64,000 bases of DNA. Source: Sciscionella marina DSM 45152 (GTDB taxonomy: Bacteria; Actinomycetota; Actinomycetes; Mycobacteriales; Pseudonocardiaceae). Location of the stretch: assembly GCF_000379465.1 (NCBI RefSeq), contig NZ_KB905380.1, forward strand, positions 682,001 through 746,000, in the 5' to 3' direction. Below, one piece after another: positions 63,752 to 64,000 of the stretch (the stretch's first letter is position 1; every line of letters starts with the position of its first letter). Below the pieces are notes generated by a model that saw only the letters and a program-made list of their open reading frames with translations, had not been told where the DNA came from and ran no database searches. A program made the translations under genes and the position numbers.

Positions 63752-64000
63752 CGCAGCACGGAATGCAGATATCCCTGCCAGTTGCGCACCAGCCCGTCCA
63801 GGTCCACGCCGAGATCGCGCTGGGTGATCCGGCCGAGCCGCGCCTCGTCGATCTTGCCGAGGCGGGACACATCCAGGAAGAACCGCACCAGTCTCGGCTG
63901 CCCGTATCGCGCGCTGATCGAGGCGCACAGGGTCCAGCCCTGTTGGTAGGCGAGGTCGAGGGTGTTCGCATCGGCCTGGAAATCCGCGTCCGCGGGCAGT
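63748..64000 (-). CDS. C-terminal part of an unidentified protein (cut by window edge)
   Basis: The last 83 codons of a gene entering from the right, ending WQGYLHSVLR then TGA. The visible part (DLAYQQGWTLCASISARYGQ, VRFFLDVSRLGKIDEARLGR) is helical and resembles the C-terminal helices of gluzincin/peptidase-MA-like proteins, where a YxxGWxxxxxIxxRYG pattern is common. Coupled to the pimB-like gene by an ATGA overlap. Its catalytic part lies outside the window. Confidence 0.6.
   Translation of the reverse strand, partial: LPADADFQADANTLDLAYQQGWTLCASISARYGQPRLVRFFLDVSRLGKIDEARLGRITQRDLGVDLDGLVRNWQGYLHSVLR

Overview
High-GC actinobacterial chromosome segment, most likely from the Pseudonocardiales. 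The evidence is the very high GC content, many GTG/TTG starts, four-base ATGA/GTGA gene overlaps, a WhiG sigma factor beside xerC-dprA, the actinobacterial DUF2469 protein, and gene order that matches mycobacterial core blocks. No phage, CRISPR array, complete insertion sequence, tRNA or rRNA was seen.

Layout. (1) 1-20144, almost all minus strand, is a core block: rpsB (5' end only), a divergent M23-like secreted protein, whiG-xerC-dprA-yifB-yraN, DUF2469-rnhB-lepB, rplS, trmD-rimM-khpA-rpsP, then pxpA, a CPBP protease, an amidohydrolase, ffh, and the nitrogen-signalling set glnD, glnB-amtB. (2) 20145-28275 is accessory: a DoxX protein with a crotonase, a secreted trypsin-like protease, an FMN reductase divergent from a metY-CoA-binding-isochorismatase operon, and a sodium:solute symporter coupled to anmK (anhydromuropeptide recycling). 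(3) ftsY is on the plus strand, away from its usual glnB/ffh neighbours. A 161-bp palindromic repeat follows it, then a LysR/SBF-like transporter pair, a RES-type toxin-antitoxin pair and terC behind a manganese riboswitch. (4) 34690-41182 carries an S37 peptidase, uvrB, a DUF402 protein, an LpqC/PHB-depolymerase-like esterase and a coaE-grpB fusion. (5) 41349-44992 looks acquired: an SDR dehydrogenase, an aldo/keto reductase remnant, an MmyB-like regulator and an alpha/beta hydrolase. (6) 45102-64000 matches the mycobacterial Rv2179c-Rv2188c neighbourhood: a predicted PPi-dependent phosphofructokinase, a 3'-5' exoribonuclease, a PlsC acyltransferase, an esterase, an ArsA-like ATPase, two START-like proteins, a FadD15 ligase and a PimB-like mannosyltransferase. 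Insertions in this block are a Tat-exported molybdenum oxidoreductase pair, a Doc/ribbon-helix-helix toxin-antitoxin pair, a ROK kinase, a TetR-controlled DrrAB-like exporter and a CDF metal transporter.

How the parts work together. The first block supplies translation (S2, S16, L19, TrmD, RimM, KhpA), protein targeting (Ffh, LepB, FtsY) and ammonium sensing (AmtB-GlnB-GlnD). The last block is a membrane-lipid and glycolipid neighbourhood. RNA and DNA structure stands out: a yybP-ykoY riboswitch whose downstream hairpin covers the terC ribosome binding site, three hairpins in the rpsB leader, candidate operators for LysR, TetR and two toxin-antitoxin units, and a family of stem-forming repeats. 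Two copies of that repeat begin exactly after a stop codon.
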